Origin: Sagittula marina
Lineage (GTDB): Bacteria > Pseudomonadota > Alphaproteobacteria > Rhodobacterales > Rhodobacteraceae
DNA length: 64,000 bases
Direction of reading: 5' to 3'
Assembly: GCF_014196795.1 (NCBI RefSeq)
Contig: NZ_JACIEJ010000001.1
Span: 638,664-702,663, forward strand
This document shows, in pieces, positions 39,074-48,635 of this stretch. The notes beneath the pieces are model-generated. The model made no database searches and was not told the DNA's origin. It saw nothing but the letters and a program-made list of their open reading frames with translations. A program made the position numbers and the translations under genes. How positions within the stretch are numbered: the stretch's first letter is position 1; each line of letters starts with the position of its first letter.

Positions 39074-39367
39074 ATGAAGATTTTTAGCATTTCGGGTGGT
39101 ATCGCCATAGCAGTAACGCTGCTCGGCACGGCGGCGTCGGCTGGCCACACTACATTGGGCCGTCCAATGGACCTGACGTCCACCGGCTGCGTCGAGAATT
39201 TCAAGCAGGGCCGCACGACCTATTCCAACTGTTTCACAGCCTACGAGCCTTATGCCACAGCGCATTACAATTCGTTGGCCTGCGCCGATCCGTATAAAGG
39301 TCTGCGTTACACAACAGTGGCGACCCGCAAGGGTCCGAAAAGCGTCCTGCGCTGCACACCAAACTGA
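39074..39367 (+). CDS. Small secreted four-cysteine protein
   Basis: The 97-residue precursor has a Sec signal (MKIFSISGGIAIAVTLLGTAASA, cleaved before GHTTLG). The mature part is about 74 residues with exactly four cysteines (TGCVE, SNCF, LACAD, LRCT), suggesting two disulfides, and is basic and Tyr-rich. I do not recognise the family. ATG 39074 follows TTGGAGATT. The gene has its own terminator and stands alone in a more AT-rich stretch. Confidence 0.72.
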   Translation: MKIFSISGGIAIAVTLLGTAASAGHTTLGRPMDLTSTGCVENFKQGRTTYSNCFTAYEPYATAHYNSLACADPYKGLRYTTVATRKGPKSVLRCTPN

Positions 39368-39390
39368 TTGCGTCGCTTCCGAGAAAGTCC

Positions 39391-39422
39391 AACACCTCGG
39401 TTCATGAGAATCGAGGTGTTTT
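39391..39422 (+). terminator. Terminator of the four-cysteine protein gene
   Basis: A 9-bp AACACCTCG/CGAGGTGTT stem (arms 39391-39399 and 39412-39420) leads into TTTT, 24 nt after the stop. Confidence 0.85.
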
Positions 39423-39613
39423 GTATTCCTGACCAAGATTCACATGGCTTGTGTCACCTGCGCGGCGCCGCTTTGCTGTAATACGGAAAACGGCATCATC
39501 GCGTTTGCGATGTGAGGGAATGGAGACATCAGGCCTCTTTGGAACCTTCGCACCGGCAGCAGCCGTACTTCGACCGCCGAAATCGATTTTATAAAAAAGC
39601 GCGTAAATGACGA

Positions 39614-39990
39614 TTGCATCGGATTGAACGCTTCTGCCTTTACGTGCCGCTGACTGCCATAACCACCTTGGCCATCGACGGCGTGTTGCCAGCAATGCCT
39701 ATGATCGGGGCTGAATTCGAAAATGCGCATCGTCTTTCCGGCGCGCAAAGCGTCATCGTTTTCGTCTTGGGAAGTCCACGGCGAACGGCTGATTGGCCCA
39801 TTATTGACGCAGCGGGACGGCGTCCTGCCGTAATCTCGGGACGAGTTGTATTCGTCGTTGGTACGATTCTTGCTGCTCCGGCGGATAGCTTTGCCGCCAA
39901 TGTATCGGGCCGTCTCCTTCAGGGCGCTGGCGTTTCTGGCCACGAGGTCGGCACGCGCGCGAAGAGCCGTGACCCGATACGGCCGTCGCG
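39614..39990 (+). pseudogene. Decayed MFS (Bcr/CflA-like) efflux transporter
   Basis: The frame reads like the first four helices of a Bcr/CflA-type drug exporter. The segments are ITTLAIDGVLPAMPMIGAEF, a damaged second helix, AAGRRPAVISGRVVFVVGTILAA (the loop 2-3 GRRP motif) and VSGRLLQGAGVS. After about 39960 the homology is lost, and the remaining eight helices are absent. There is no start codon better than TTG and no ribosome site. It is a truncated remnant and lies just beyond the 3' end of the amine cluster. Confidence 0.6.
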
Positions 39991-40258
39991 TGGGCTATCG
40001 AATGGGATAAAACGAGTGTCGACGGCAAACAGCACGGATTACCGGAACTCGGACAAGAAGTTCTGCGCATTCTCAGTAGGCGGCTGGCACCAAGTCCTCG
40101 TTGCGAAAAATCCCATACCTCTCGGCGGTCAAATCCGCCGATACTCGGTAAATATGCCTGAGACGTGTCCCCTCCGAGATACGCGGCCCAATGCCACAAC
40201 ATCCAGCGTGGTGCCTTGATATCCCTTTGAAAGGACGCTGTCTGGCCGTTCTGGGCGC

Positions 40259-41413
40259 CTATTGCATTTTTGGATACATGTCCTGCAACGTATTCAGAAC
40301 CCGGGCGAGCATGGCGTCACAGGCGGCCAGCTGGTCTGTCGTGATGAATTCGTCTGCGGTGTGGCCCTGATCCATGTGCCCGGGCCCGCAGACCAGAGTG
40401 GGAACCCCGGCCAGGTCGAAGTGACCGGCTTCGGTGCCGTAGTCGACTTTCATCAACGGGGCTTCGTTCAGCCAGGCAGAAACCGCGGCGATGGCCGGGT
40501 GGGTCGGCGGAAGCGACAGGCCGGGATAGAGGTTCTCTTGCGTTATGGCGATGCGGGCGGATGGGCCTGCGGCGTCGACGATATGGTGGGCTGCATCGCG
40601 AATACGCTGCTCGATCCGGTCCAGCGGGTCGGTTGCCAAGTGCCTGACCTCGAATTCAAGCGTGCAAAGATCCGGAACGATATTCAGCGCCGTGCCGCCC
40701 CACATCTTGCCCACATGGATGGTGGAGCAGGGCGTGGCAAAGCCTTGATCCTGTGGGCCTGTCGCGGAAAGGTCGGCCTGCACGTCGCGCAGCGCCCGAA
40801 CCAGATCAGCCCCGAGATGCAGGGCATTTGAGAAACGGGGAGCCATGGCCGAGTGACCGGCTTCTCCGTGGCAAGTGGCCCGGTAGGCCGCTTTGCCTTT
40901 GTGGCCGTGGGCGATCGCCATTCCGGTGGGCTCGCCCACGATGCACAGCCGCGGCAAGCCAATCGTTTCTTCCAAGTGCGGCATCATCTGTGCGATTCCC
41001 CGGCAACCTACCTCCTCGTCGTAGGAAATCGCCAGTTTCAGCGGCTCGGTCAGCGTCTGGCCAGCGGCCCTGTCGGCCAAGTGCAGCATGGCGGCCAGAA
41101 AGCCTTTCATGTCGGTCGTGCCACGGCCAAACAGCTGATTGCCCTCGCGCGTCAGGCGGAAGGGATCGCGCGTCCAGTCCTGGCCGGTGACAGGGACCAC
41201 ATCGCTGTGCGCAGAGAGCATCACACCGCCGGGGCCCGACGGCCCCAGAGCCGCAAAGAGCCCCGCTTTCTGGCCGGTGGAATCCATAACGCGATGCACC
41301 GTAAAGCCGCGCGCGTGCAGGAAATCTTCGACCCAGTCGATCAGCGGCAAGTTGCTGTCGGCACTAACGGTCGGGAAAGCGATTAGTTGTGCAAGAATGT
41401 CCTCGGTGGTCAT
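40259..41413 (-). CDS. ArgE-type M20 deacylase (acetylornithine deacetylase-like)
   Basis: The 384-residue M20 metallohydrolase has the ArgE pattern. The metal/catalytic motif is SAHSDVVPVTGQDW (His, Asp), the bridging Asp is in GRGTTDMKGFLAAML, the catalytic Glu pair is in YDEEVGCRG, and a GEPTGMAIAHGHKGK block follows. Family members remove N-acyl groups from ornithine or other amino acids. The ATG overlaps the preceding amidohydrolase stop (ATGA). As last gene of the amine cluster, with an amidohydrolase before it, a role in de-acylating a cluster intermediate is more likely than arginine synthesis; this is inference. Confidence 0.85.
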   Translation of the reverse strand: MTTEDILAQLIAFPTVSADSNLPLIDWVEDFLHARGFTVHRVMDSTGQKAGLFAALGPSGPGGVMLSAHSDVVPVTGQDWTRDPFRLTREGNQLFGRGTTDMKGFLAAMLHLADRAAGQTLTEPLKLAISYDEEVGCRGIAQMMPHLEETIGLPRLCIVGEPTGMAIAHGHKGKAAYRATCHGEAGHSAMAPRFSNALHLGADLVRALRDVQADLSATGPQDQGFATPCSTIHVGKMWGGTALNIVPDLCTLEFEVRHLATDPLDRIEQRIRDAAHHIVDAAGPSARIAITQENLYPGLSLPPTHPAIAAVSAWLNEAPLMKVDYGTEAGHFDLAGVPTLVCGPGHMDQGHTADEFITTDQLAACDAMLARVLNTLQDMYPKMQ

Positions 41414-43080
41414 GAAGCCTCGTAGGTGATTGTGCCGTCACAGATGGTCAGAACGGGGCGTACCTGAAGATTACCGTCGCAGTGAAGACTGCTCAGTTCG
41501 CCTTCCAGCAGGACCATATCCGCCAGCTTGCCCGGCGTCAGTGATCCCAGGCGGTCCTCGTCGAAGGCAGCATATGCGCCTTGCGTCGTATAGGCCTCAA
41601 AGCACTCATCCAGCGTCAGCCGCGGATCCGGCAAATCGTCGGACCAGGGCTGTCGGGTCAGGGCACAATTGATCGCATGAAGCGGGTCGAGGGGCGAGAT
41701 CGGCCAGTCGGTGGCAAAGCAGATTGGCACACCCGCGTCATGAATGGCCCGCCAGTTGAACGCCCATGGCCAGTTCTCCCGCCCCATCAGCGTGACCGTC
41801 GGTTCGAGCGGAAGCCCCGCTTTGCCGGGCACATGCACAGGCTGCATCGAGGCGACGGCCCCGATCTCCTTCATGCGGGGAATGTCATCGGGATGGATGT
41901 TGTCGATATGCTCGATCCGGTGGCGGCTGTCGCGCGGACCGTTGGCGGCGCGTGCGGCGGCATAGCCGTCAATCACGTGCCGCACTGCACCGTTGCCCAC
42001 CGCGTGAACCGAGATTTGCAGACCCGCCGCGTCGGCCTGCGTACAGAGGCGTTCGAACAACGCGGGCGGGACGATGGGCGCACCGCGATAGCCGGGGCGG
42101 TCGGGGTAATCTTCCAGCTTCAGCGCTGTCCAGTTGTCAAAGACGCCGTCCATGAACATCTTGACCCGCCCGCAAGACACCTTTTCGGTCGCGAAATCGC
42201 GGGTCATCTGCACAGCCTTGCCAATTGGATCGCCGTCCGCGTTGTTTGGAATGCGGTAGGGCACTTCGATCCGGCACGACAGTGTGCCGCGCTGCTCCAT
42301 CTCGGCCAGAAGCTCCAGCTGGTAGCGGTTGCCGTCCATGTTGATCAGCTTGGTGATCCCGTGCCGGGCACAATACTCCATGCCGGCAGTGAGGAATGCG
42401 ATATCCTCTTCGCGTTGGGCCTGCGTCACGCTGTCCGGTTCCAGGCCGGACATGCCCAGCATCTCTCGCGTACCGGCGGTTTTGATCGCCATGATGCAGT
42501 CCATGGCAGCGGCCTCGCGCAGCTCTCCGGTCGCGGTCCCCTCTGCGTCCATCACGACCTCTGAAGCAGGGCCAAGGTCGCGCCCCTGCATCAGGCCCGC
42601 GGCCTTCAGCGCCTTTGTGTTGGCCCAGCCCGTGTGAAAATCGCAAGCGATCATGTAAAAGGGCCGATCCGGGATTGCGGCGTCAAGATGACGCCGTGTG
42701 ATCCGGGTGTCATCGCCAAACAGCGTGTAGTTCGCGCCAAAGGCGATCAGAAGTTCGGCCTCCGGATACCGGTTGGCAAAATCCCGAACCGCGATTTCGA
42801 ATGCCTCTGCGCCGGAGATGTCCGCCAGGTTCAACCGCTCCAGTGAAACGCCGCCAGGCAAGATGTGCAGGTGGCTTTCGAAAAAGCCCGGCATCAGTGT
42901 GCCGCCTTTGCCGTCGATGACGTGCGTGTCGGGGCCTTCGTGGGCCATGATCTCGGTCTTGGACCCGACGGCGACAATCCGGTTGCCACGGATCGCCAGC
43001 GCCTCTGCCACCGGGTTTTGTGGGTCCATCGTGCGCAGTTGCGCATTCTGGATGATCACGTCGGCGGCGTCAGGCGGCAT
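41410..43080 (-). CDS. YtcJ-type amidohydrolase
   Basis: A 556-residue member of the amidohydrolase_3 family (YtcJ/NfdA-like). The N-terminal strand ends in the metal-binding FFESHLHILPGG. Later motifs include ISVHAVGNGAV, SRHRIEHIDNI and CFATDWPISPLDPL with the conserved aspartate. Such enzymes hydrolyse amides, formamides or cyclic imides; this one's substrate is unknown. ATG 43080 is favoured over an upstream TTG at 43104; either overlaps the GMC oxidoreductase end. Overlap with the ArgE-type gene implies the two hydrolases work together. Confidence 0.85.
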   Translation of the reverse strand: MPPDAADVIIQNAQLRTMDPQNPVAEALAIRGNRIVAVGSKTEIMAHEGPDTHVIDGKGGTLMPGFFESHLHILPGGVSLERLNLADISGAEAFEIAVRDFANRYPEAELLIAFGANYTLFGDDTRITRRHLDAAIPDRPFYMIACDFHTGWANTKALKAAGLMQGRDLGPASEVVMDAEGTATGELREAAAMDCIMAIKTAGTREMLGMSGLEPDSVTQAQREEDIAFLTAGMEYCARHGITKLINMDGNRYQLELLAEMEQRGTLSCRIEVPYRIPNNADGDPIGKAVQMTRDFATEKVSCGRVKMFMDGVFDNWTALKLEDYPDRPGYRGAPIVPPALFERLCTQADAAGLQISVHAVGNGAVRHVIDGYAAARAANGPRDSRHRIEHIDNIHPDDIPRMKEIGAVASMQPVHVPGKAGLPLEPTVTLMGRENWPWAFNWRAIHDAGVPICFATDWPISPLDPLHAINCALTRQPWSDDLPDPRLTLDECFEAYTTQGAYAAFDEDRLGSLTPGKLADMVLLEGELSSLHCDGNLQVRPVLTICDGTITYEAS

Positions 43081-44695
43081 GAGCGCGCGCCTTTCGGTCG
43101 GCAATGATCGCCCGCGCTGCGCGTTCGGCGATCATCATGGACGGCGCGCTGGTGTTTCCGCCAATCAGCGTCGGCATGACAGAGGCGTCGGCTACCCGCA
43201 GGTTCGCCATTCCCGCCACCCGCAGCCCCTTTGGATCCACGACGGCCCGGTCATCGGTGCCCATCTTGCAGGTGCCAACGGGGTGATAGACGGTCAGCGC
43301 TTCGGCCCTCAGGTATGCGAGAACTTCGTCGTCTGTCCGCACTGAGTCGCCGGGGAGCATCTCTTGCCCGCGAATGTCGGCGAAGGACGACGCTGCCAGA
43401 ATCTGGCGGGCGATCCTGATCCCGTCGACGAGAACGTTGGCGTCGTGGTCATCACTCAGGAACTTCGGGTCCATTTCGAAATCGGTACCCGGGCCTATGG
43501 GCCGGATTTCACCCAGACTGCGGGGGCGCAGGACACAGGTGTGGACGGCGTAGCCGTGGCCATATTCGACGACCCGCCCCCGATGACTGCGGTAACCCGG
43601 CACGAAATGGAACTGGATATCCGGGCGCCCTTGCGCGTATCGCGTCTTGGCAAAGCCGCCGGCCTCGACATAGTTCGTCGTCAGCATCCCGCGGCGCCAC
43701 CCGAAATACCGCAGCGGTGCGGCCAGAATGCGGTGCAGGTTTGGCACGGACAGGCCCAGCGTGCTGTTGCTGCGCGACCGTGTGGTGATCATGCCGTCGA
43801 CGTGGTCCTGAAGGTTCTGTCCGACGCCGGGCAAATCGTGTTTCACCTGACGCCCCGACGCCTTGAGCGCCGTACCGGGGCCGATGCCGCTGGCCAGCAA
43901 AAGCGCCGGGGAGCCGATGGACCCGCCGCTGAGCACGACCTCCCCCCGGCAGTGCAGCGTCTGGTCCTGCCCGCCGCGCCGGATCACGAGGCCGGTGACC
44001 CGATGGCCATCAATTGCCAGCTTCCGGCTTTCGGCGCCGGTCAGGATTGTCAGGTTCTCGCGGTCGGTCACCGGGGCCAGAAACGCCCGGTATGCATTGA
44101 ACCGGCCGCCGCGATCCTGCGTGACGTCATAGATGCCCACGCCGTATTGGTCGGTGCCGTTGAAATCGGTGTTTTCCGGGAGGCCGGCCTCTCTCGCGGC
44201 GGCGACGAACTTGTGCGAGACGGGGTTGGGATCCCGGGGACGGTCCACCAACAGCTCTCCATGCGTGCCGTGAAATGCCGGATCCTGGCCGTTTACGTTG
44301 CGCTCCAGATCCTTGAACACCGGCAGCACGTCATCCCAACCCCAGCCGGTGCAACCCAGCCGCGCCCAATCATCGTAGTCGCGGGCATGTCCGCGGATAT
44401 AGATCATGGAATTGATCAAGCTTGACCCGCCAAGCCCCTTGCCACGGTTCATGGGAATGCGACGGTCGTTCAGGCAAGGTTGCGGCACGCTGGTGTAGCC
44501 ATAGTCAAATTTGGAATCGCCGTAGAGCGACAGGATCCCCGCCGGCACACGCACGCGGATGTCACTGTCGCTGCCACCCCCGGCCTCGACGACGCAGACC
44601 CTGATGGCCGGGTCCGCGCTCAAGCGGTTGGCCAGCACGCATCCAGACGATCCCGCGCCCACAATGATGTAGTCATAGCTGTGATCTTCGGACAT
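43070..44695 (-). CDS. GMC-family FAD oxidoreductase (choline dehydrogenase-like)
   Basis: The 541-residue flavoprotein begins YDYIIVGAGSSGCVLANRL (FAD dinucleotide motif) followed by VVEAGGGSDS. It has the GMC signature GKGLGGSSLINSMIYIRG, a second signature GSIGSPALLLASGIGP, and the active-site His in HPVGTCKMG. These enzymes oxidise alcohols such as choline to aldehydes. In the cluster it follows the binding-protein gene after a stable hairpin and precedes the amidohydrolase with overlap. A dedicated alcohol-bearing amine substrate is plausible but unproven. Confidence 0.9.
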   Translation of the reverse strand: MSEDHSYDYIIVGAGSSGCVLANRLSADPAIRVCVVEAGGGSDSDIRVRVPAGILSLYGDSKFDYGYTSVPQPCLNDRRIPMNRGKGLGGSSLINSMIYIRGHARDYDDWARLGCTGWGWDDVLPVFKDLERNVNGQDPAFHGTHGELLVDRPRDPNPVSHKFVAAAREAGLPENTDFNGTDQYGVGIYDVTQDRGGRFNAYRAFLAPVTDRENLTILTGAESRKLAIDGHRVTGLVIRRGGQDQTLHCRGEVVLSGGSIGSPALLLASGIGPGTALKASGRQVKHDLPGVGQNLQDHVDGMITTRSRSNSTLGLSVPNLHRILAAPLRYFGWRRGMLTTNYVEAGGFAKTRYAQGRPDIQFHFVPGYRSHRGRVVEYGHGYAVHTCVLRPRSLGEIRPIGPGTDFEMDPKFLSDDHDANVLVDGIRIARQILAASSFADIRGQEMLPGDSVRTDDEVLAYLRAEALTVYHPVGTCKMGTDDRAVVDPKGLRVAGMANLRVADASVMPTLIGGNTSAPSMMIAERAARAIIADRKARAHAA

Positions 44696-44722
44696 GGGGC
44701 ACCTTCGCGATAGAAAGAAGAG

Positions 44723-44751
44723 GCGGGAGGGCCAGGTCACGGCCCTCCCGC
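44723..44751 (-). terminator. Intercistronic hairpin between binding-protein and GMC genes
   Basis: An 11-bp perfect GC-rich stem (arms 44741-44751 and 44723-44733) with a 7-nt loop sits just after the binding-protein stop and is followed by a pyrimidine-rich tail. It may terminate part of the transcripts or protect the upstream mRNA, giving more binding protein than downstream enzymes. Confidence 0.65.
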
Positions 44752-44757
44752 GTGGCT

Positions 44758-45777
44758 TTATTGCAGCAGCTGCGTCCAGACCTTTGTCACAAGATCCTGC
44801 GCCGCCGGGGAGCAGGTGCGCGAAAATTCGACTGGCACGTCGGGGAACAGCTCCGGCGCGTTCTCAGGCGTGTATTTCGCGTCCTCCATCACCAGCTGCA
44901 CCGGCGAGGAGTGGGCGTAATAATTGTACTGAATCGTGGCGTTCTCGGGCTCCGAGATGAAGTTCATGAAGGCCTTGGCATTGTCCACATTGGCCGCGCC
45001 CGCGGGGACCACCATGGAATCGATCCAGCCCACAAGACCCTCTTTCGGCATAGCGAATTCCACTGGCGCGCCGTCCATTCGGGTCCGCATGGAGTTGCCG
45101 TCCCACCAGAAATGCGCCGCAACCTCGCCGGACCCAAGGCGGTTTTCGATGTTGTCACTGGCATAGACCGCGACGTCCGGCTTTTGTGCGGCCAGCAGAT
45201 CGTAGACTTTCTTCATCTCGGTCGCGTCTTCCGAACAAAACTCCACGCCCAGATAAAGTTGCGCGGCACCGATCACCTCGTCGGGGTAGTTCAGGCTTGC
45301 GATTTTGCCCGCCAACTTGTCGTCGGGTTCAAAGAAGGCGGACCAGCTGTCCACGGCCCCATCGTATTGGTCCCGGTTTACACTGAAGCCGGCGGTCCCA
45401 TAGGCCAGCGGGATCGAATAGGCGCTGTCGGGGTCCCACCACTGGCCGCGCCACTGGTCCGCGACCTGCGCGAACGCGGGCATCTCGCTTGCGGAAATGT
45501 CTTCCAGCAGGCCCTGGTCTGCCATGATCTTCAAGAAGTGCTGTGAGGGCGTGACAAGATCGTAGCCCGAGGTGCCTGCCTGCAACTTGGTCAGCAGATC
45601 CTCGTTGGAGTTGAAGCCATCGACGCTGACATTCACGTCGTATTCGTCGGCGAAGGCCGTGATAAGCTCCGGCGCGATGCTGTCAGACCACGCGTAGATG
45701 TTGAGATCACCTTCGGCATGAGCGGCGCTGGCAAGCAACGCACCGGCGGCGACGGTTGTTTTGAACATGGTTTTCAT
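44758..45777 (-). CDS. Polyamine-type ABC transporter substrate-binding protein (PotD/PotF family)
   Basis: The 339-residue precursor has a signal peptide (MKTMFKTTVAAGALLASAAHA, cleaved before EGD). The periplasmic binding-protein core starts LNIYAWSDSIAPELITAFADEY, the PotD/PotF style opening, with YDLVTPSQHFLKIMADQGLL and GWIDSMVVPAGAANVDNAKAFMNFI later. It captures a cationic amine in the periplasm for the adjacent permeases. AGGAGAG precedes ATG 45777. The exact ligand (putrescine, spermidine or another organic cation) cannot be assigned. Confidence 0.9.
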   Translation of the reverse strand: MKTMFKTTVAAGALLASAAHAEGDLNIYAWSDSIAPELITAFADEYDVNVSVDGFNSNEDLLTKLQAGTSGYDLVTPSQHFLKIMADQGLLEDISASEMPAFAQVADQWRGQWWDPDSAYSIPLAYGTAGFSVNRDQYDGAVDSWSAFFEPDDKLAGKIASLNYPDEVIGAAQLYLGVEFCSEDATEMKKVYDLLAAQKPDVAVYASDNIENRLGSGEVAAHFWWDGNSMRTRMDGAPVEFAMPKEGLVGWIDSMVVPAGAANVDNAKAFMNFISEPENATIQYNYYAHSSPVQLVMEDAKYTPENAPELFPDVPVEFSRTCSPAAQDLVTKVWTQLLQ

Positions 45778-45822
45778 CGGTCTCTCCTGTTGGTTCTGTC
45801 CGGTTGTCCGGACTTTGGTTGT

Positions 45823-46629
45823 TTAGTGCGTGTTGGTTGTCGCGCCGCGCGCCTGAATGAACAGGGCCAGGGCTGCAACGATCAGCGAAACAAGGATGAT
45901 CAGGGTGGAGATTGCATTCAGTTCGGGCGTCGTGCCCTGGCGGATCAGGCCAAAGATGTAGACGGGTAGCGTGGTCGAACCGCCGGAGTTCAGCATGTTC
46001 GACGTAATGAAGTCGTCCATCGAAATGACAAAGGCCAGCATTGCTCCCGCAAAGACACCGGGCGCGATCAGCGGCAGGGTCACGCGCCGAAATGTTGTCC
46101 ACCGATTTGCATAAAGATCAGCCGAGGCGTCCTCGAAGTCGGAGTCCATGCCCTGGAGCCGGGCGCGGATGGGCAGGAAGGCGAAAGGCGTGCAAAAAGT
46201 CGTGTGACCGATCACCAGCTTTAGAAATCCGTTCGCAAGCCCGACCTGGGAAAACAGGATCAGCACTGCAACGGACAGTACGATCTCAGGCAGCAGCAAC
46301 GGCAGGTTCACGATGGTCTCGGAGACGCGGCGGTATTTCACGTTGCGCCCCCGCACCAGCACGAGTGCCGCCATCAGCGCGATGCCTGTCGCACAAATCG
46401 TGGCGATCGCAGCGACCGACAACGACGTCTGAACCGCGTTCATCAGGTTTCGGTTCGACAAGGCCTCTGCATACCATTTGAGCGAAAAGCCAGACCAGAC
46501 CGAAACAAGGCGGTTCTCGTTGAAGGAGTAGAAGATCACGACCGCGATGGGCAGGTAGAGCCATGCAAAGAACACGACGGTAAAGGGGCCAAGCCCGCGA
46601 TACTGCCTTACATTGTGTTTGAACGCCAT
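45823..46629 (-). CDS. ABC transporter permease, PotC family
   Basis: The 268-residue inner-membrane protein shows six hydrophobic helices and the cytoplasmic EAA loop EDASADLYANRWTTFRRVTLPLIAPGVFAG, which docks onto the ATPase. The opening FTVVFFAWLYLPIAVVIFYSFNE is typical of PotC/PotI. The ATG shares one base with the preceding permease stop (TGATG), so translation is coupled. It pairs with the PotB-type gene to form the channel. Confidence 0.9.
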   Translation of the reverse strand: MAFKHNVRQYRGLGPFTVVFFAWLYLPIAVVIFYSFNENRLVSVWSGFSLKWYAEALSNRNLMNAVQTSLSVAAIATICATGIALMAALVLVRGRNVKYRRVSETIVNLPLLLPEIVLSVAVLILFSQVGLANGFLKLVIGHTTFCTPFAFLPIRARLQGMDSDFEDASADLYANRWTTFRRVTLPLIAPGVFAGAMLAFVISMDDFITSNMLNSGGSTTLPVYIFGLIRQGTTPELNAISTLIILVSLIVAALALFIQARGATTNTH

Positions 46630-47513
46630 CAGATTGACTCCGCCTTGAGCTGGGCTTGGCGCATCGCGCGCAGGCCGTTGACGATCAGCACGCCCATCAC
46701 CAGGCACATCAGGGTGATCGCGATCGCCGCCCCGAAAGGCCAATTGCGGGCTCCACCGAACTGCATCTGGATAAGGTTGCCCATCATCATGATCTTGCCA
46801 CCGCCCAGCAGGATCGGCTCCAGCACCGTTCCGAGACAGGGGACGAAGACGAGGATCGCACCGGCGCCAAGGCCCGGCCAGCACAGTGGCAGGATCACCC
46901 GGCGCAGCGTGGTCATGCGGCTGCCGTAAAGGTCGTGGCTGGCCTCGATCAGAGCCCGGTCGAGCTTTTCAATCGAGGCGTAGACAGGCAGGATCATCAG
47001 CGGAATGTAGCTGTAGACCATGCCCACCAGCATCGCGCCGTTGTTGAACAACAGCGTGTCCATGTCCTCTACCAGGCCGGTGGCACGCAATGCGCTTTCG
47101 ATTACGCCGTCGTTTCCAAGGATGATCAGCCAGGCGTAGACCCGGACGATCATCGACACCCAGAAAGGCAGCGTGACCATGAACAACAGCAACGTGCGCA
47201 TCTGAGCGCTCTGCAGCGTGATCCAATAGGCGACGGGAAAGGCAAGCACCATGCAGATCAGCGTGGCAAGCCCCGCAAGGACCGCCGTGCGGGCGATGAT
47301 AAAGAGGTACTGCGGATTGAACTCCATCTCGCCGGACCAGCCTTCGTTGAACAGGATCTGGCGATAGGCGTCGGTGGAAAACTCGAACTCGAATCCGCCG
47401 TAGGCGCCGCGTGTCGACACGCTGACGGCGATGATGATCAGGATCGGCACGATCAGCGTGCACATCATCAACAGATGCGCGGGCAACAGCCCCCAAAAGC
47501 GGAAATCTTTCAT
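46629..47513 (-). CDS. ABC transporter permease, PotB family
   Basis: The 294-residue membrane permease has about six helices (LLPAHLLMMCTLIVPILIIIAVSVS first) and an EAA loop EASHDLYGSRMTTLRRVILPLCWPGLGAG. PotB/PotH proteins have the same length and an FWVSMIVRVYAWLIIL segment as seen here. The ATG overlaps the ATPase stop (ATGA). It is the partner of the PotC-type permease in a polyamine-family importer. Confidence 0.9.
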   Translation of the reverse strand: MKDFRFWGLLPAHLLMMCTLIVPILIIIAVSVSTRGAYGGFEFEFSTDAYRQILFNEGWSGEMEFNPQYLFIIARTAVLAGLATLICMVLAFPVAYWITLQSAQMRTLLLFMVTLPFWVSMIVRVYAWLIILGNDGVIESALRATGLVEDMDTLLFNNGAMLVGMVYSYIPLMILPVYASIEKLDRALIEASHDLYGSRMTTLRRVILPLCWPGLGAGAILVFVPCLGTVLEPILLGGGKIMMMGNLIQMQFGGARNWPFGAAIAITLMCLVMGVLIVNGLRAMRQAQLKAESI

Positions 47514-48589
47514 GTGCCAAGGATCCTTGCCGCTTCCGCCTGCAGGCCCAGCCGGACTTTGCTGCCTTCGACCAGCGTGGTCGGACGCCCGGCCGCGTTT
47601 CGGCGCGAGACCCGCAAATCAGCCTCGCCGACGCGCACAACATAATGAGTGAAGCCGCCCAGATAATTCACGCCGGTGACGGTGCCGGTGACGATCTCTC
47701 CGCCGGCCTGATCATCGAGCCCGATCTTTTCGGGCCGCAGGGACAGGGTCGCCTCTTTCTGGCCGCGTTCAAGGTTGCGGTGTCCGGCCGTCATCTCGAT
47801 CCCCATGGGCGTGCGCACGCGGGCGGTGGTATCGTCCAGGGACAGGATCTCGACGTCGAAGAAGTTCGTCTCACCGATGAAATTGGCGACGAAGCGGTTG
47901 GCGGGATCTTCATAGATGTCGCGCGGCGTGCCGATCTGCTGGATGCGCCCATCCCCCAGCACACAGATGCGGTCGGACATGTCCAGCGCCTCCTCCTGGT
48001 CGTGTGTCACGAAAACGAAGGTCAGCCCGGTCTTGCGTTGCAACTGGCGCAGTTCCTCGCGCATCGCCTGGCGTAGTTTCAGGTCCAGCGCAGAGAGTGG
48101 TTCGTCCAGCAGCAGAACTTCCGGTTCCGGCGCCAGAGCGCGGGCCAGGGCGATCCGCTGGCGCTGGCCGCCCGACAGCTGCGCAGGTTTGCGGAGCGCG
48201 AAAGCGGTCATGTGCACCAGCTCAAGCATCTCGGCGGTGCGGTCCTGACGGCGCTTTTTCTCCCAGCCGAGGTTTTCCAACCCGTAGGCAATGTTCTGCT
48301 CCAGCGTCATATGCGGGAACAGGGCGTAGTTCTGGAACACGGTGTTCACGCGGCGGCGGTGCGGCGGCAGCGACTGGATGCTCTGACCGTGCAGCAGGAT
48401 TTGGCCTGTTGTCGGTTCCTCAAAGCCGGCGATCATGCGTAAGAGCGTCGTTTTCCCGCAGCCCGACGGACCCAGCAGAGTGAAGAACTCGTTGTCACGG
48501 ATGTCAAAGGACACCGTTTCCAGCGCCTGATGACGCCCGAAGGTCTTCGAGACCTGCCGGATCTCCACTGCTTTATTGCGCGTTTCCAA
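47510..48589 (-). CDS. ABC transporter ATPase, PotA family
   Basis: The 359-residue ATPase has Walker A GPSGCGKTT, Q-loop FQNYALFPHMT, signature LSGGQRQRIALARAL, Walker B VLLLDEPLSALD and the switch His in FVTHDQEEA. A C-terminal TOBE-type regulatory domain starts at about residue 270. No ATG fits, so the start is taken as TTG 48589 with an AAGG site upstream; longer frames run into the preceding flavoprotein gene. It energises import by the two adjacent permeases. Confidence 0.9.
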   Translation of the reverse strand: METRNKAVEIRQVSKTFGRHQALETVSFDIRDNEFFTLLGPSGCGKTTLLRMIAGFEEPTTGQILLHGQSIQSLPPHRRRVNTVFQNYALFPHMTLEQNIAYGLENLGWEKKRRQDRTAEMLELVHMTAFALRKPAQLSGGQRQRIALARALAPEPEVLLLDEPLSALDLKLRQAMREELRQLQRKTGLTFVFVTHDQEEALDMSDRICVLGDGRIQQIGTPRDIYEDPANRFVANFIGETNFFDVEILSLDDTTARVRTPMGIEMTAGHRNLERGQKEATLSLRPEKIGLDDQAGGEIVTGTVTGVNYLGGFTHYVVRVGEADLRVSRRNAAGRPTTLVEGSKVRLGLQAEAARILGT

Positions 48590-48635
48590 ATCTGTGCCTT
48601 TCCTTGTCAGGCCGGTCCGGCCCGGATCCCTGTCG

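Noticed and set aside
40259..41413. Arginine biosynthesis argE
   Set aside because: As the last gene of a catabolic cluster overlapping an amidohydrolase, with no other arg genes, a dedicated biosynthetic role is unlikely.
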